A stretch of 7,259 nt of DNA from an uncultured Brevundimonas sp. (lineage in GTDB: Bacteria > Pseudomonadota > Alphaproteobacteria > Caulobacterales > Caulobacteraceae). Each line of letters begins with the position of its first letter. The first letter of the stretch is position 1. This document shows positions 6,608 to 7,259 of this stretch, one piece after another. The stretch is from contig CAMPGL010000108.1 of NCBI GenBank assembly GCA_946885435.1, positions 1 to 7,259 of the forward strand, in the 5' to 3' direction. A program made the position numbers and the translations under genes. Under the pieces are notes generated by a model. It did no database searches, was not told the DNA's origin, and was given only the letters and a program-made list of their open reading frames with translations.

Positions 6608-7259
6608 TCAGCACAGGCGCCACCAGCCGCGTTTCGGCTTTGCAGGCGGCGCGGTGATCTCGCCGGGCAGCGGCTCGGCCGGGACCACAGGCTCGGGCTC
6701 CGGTTGAGGCTCGGGCGCCGGCTGCGGCGACGCCTCGACCACGGCGGGCTCGGGCGCCGGCTCCGGCTGAGGCTCGGGCTCCGTCACGGGCACGGCCGGG
6801 GCCGGCTCGACCTGGACATCCGCCTCGATCGGTTCGGGGGGCGCCTCCGCCGTAGTCGCGTCCGTCGCCTCGGGCGCACCCTCGGCATGGGCCTCCGGCG
6901 TCCGGCGTCGCACGCGGCGGCGCTTCGGCTGGGCCTCGGTGGCCTCGGCCGCGGCCTCGGGGCCCGGGGTCATGGGAGCTTCGGCGGCGTCGGCGACCGC
7001 TTCGGTCACGGCCGGCTTGCGCGCGTCTTCGGCCGAGCGGGCGTCCTGGGCCGGGCGGCGTTCAAGCGGGTCGAACCAGACATAGGGGTCCTCGAGGGAC
7101 GGCGTGCGGCCACGGACCCAGCCATAGGCGTCACCGCCCCGGCCGCCTTCGTCCTCGCGGGACCGTCGGCCGCCGCGTCGGCCACGGCGGCGGCGGCGCG
7201 AGCCGTCGTCGTCCTCGCTGTCGGCTTCGCGCGGCGCGCGGGGCGTTTCCGCGCCGGCG
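6608..7259 (-). CDS. rne: Ribonuclease E, C-terminal degradosome scaffold region (runs off the right edge)
   Basis: The frame is open from the right edge to TGA at 6610-6608, giving 216 visible residues; the S1 and catalytic domains lie outside. From the edge inward come an acidic stretch (S-D-D-D-G), an arginine-rich cluster (about 7157-7198) and the block G-D-A-Y-G-W-V-R-G-R-T-P-S-L-E-D followed by P-Y-V-W-F-D-P-L, of a kind I associate with alphaproteobacterial RNase E. A second basic cluster (K-R-R-R-V-R-R-R), a long Pro/Glu/Ala-rich disordered segment, and a final K-P-K-R-G-W-W-R-L-C follow. In Caulobacter the C-terminal GWW motif docks polynucleotide phosphorylase, which makes the RNase E call strong without the catalytic core. 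A shorter frame starting at GTG 7009 is only an internal start. The gene lies 5' of the protease on the same strand. Confidence 0.88.
   Translation of the reverse strand, partial: AGAETPRAPREADSEDDDGSRRRRRGRRGGRRSREDEGGRGGDAYGWVRGRTPSLEDPYVWFDPLERRPAQDARSAEDARKPAVTEAVADAAEAPMTPGPEAAAEATEAQPKRRRVRRRTPEAHAEGAPEATDATTAEAPPEPIEADVQVEPAPAVPVTEPEPQPEPAPEPAVVEASPQPAPEPQPEPEPVVPAEPLPGEITAPPAKPKRGWWRLC
6690..6782 (-). repeat. Imperfect in-frame repeats encoding the Pro/Glu-rich linker of RNase E
   Basis: GGCTCGGGCGCCGGCT occurs exactly at 6708-6723 and 6747-6762, 39 bases (13 codons) apart. Variants of CTCCGGYTGAGGCTCGGGC flank them. On the coding strand these give E-P-x-P-x-P-E-P type repeats of a disordered linker. 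Repeat-length variation between strains would not be surprising. Confidence 0.6.

Noticed and set aside
6051..6623. A 190-codon minus-strand frame starting inside rne and overlapping the protease gene
   Set aside because: It covers the protease in the wrong frame and is rich in Arg/Gly/Pro. Only its first codons matter, as a possible displaced start for the protease signal peptide.

Overview
The window looks like chromosomal DNA from a GC-rich alphaproteobacterium, most likely Caulobacteraceae (Caulobacter, Brevundimonas or Phenylobacterium type). This is inferred from the strong G/C third-position bias and the sequence character of the proteins. The partial RNase E at the right edge also ends in a GWW tail, like the PNPase-binding tail described for Caulobacter RNase E. 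I see no tRNA, rRNA, CRISPR array, insertion sequence or phage gene. The content is ordinary core and accessory metabolism, not an obviously new system.

Left part (1-1352). The first 39 codons of a minus-strand lipoprotein run off the left edge. A 102-base divergent intergenic region separates it from a plus-strand pair: a small stand-alone GNAT-fold acetyltransferase and thiG (thiazole synthase, thiamine biosynthesis). They are 30 bases apart and probably co-transcribed.

Middle (1349-4371). An iron-uptake module lies on the minus strand. It comprises a TonB-dependent siderophore receptor and, 11 bases downstream, piuC, an Fe(II)/2-oxoglutarate dioxygenase of the PKHD type. This receptor-hydroxylase pairing matches fiu-ybiX of E. 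coli and piuA-piuC of Pseudomonas. piuC starts at a TTG directly behind an AGGGG, and its stop codon overlaps the thiG stop in a shared CTAG. The 87 bases upstream of the receptor hold a perfect 10-bp inverted repeat that could be the terminator of the upstream operon, an operator for the iron module, or both.

Right part (4372-7259). Three minus-strand genes run in the order rne (C-terminal part only), M48 metalloprotease with a TPR-like tail (BepA type), and a membrane-anchored DsbA/ScsC-like thiol oxidoreductase. The protease and oxidoreductase are 10 bases apart and both belong to the cell envelope, which suggests a joint role in periplasmic or outer-membrane protein quality control. The main anomaly is the protease 5' end. 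A clear signal-peptide reading frame extends 42 codons upstream of the first ATG, yet has no ATG, GTG or TTG before its stop. This implies a frameshift, a sequence error or an unusual start.
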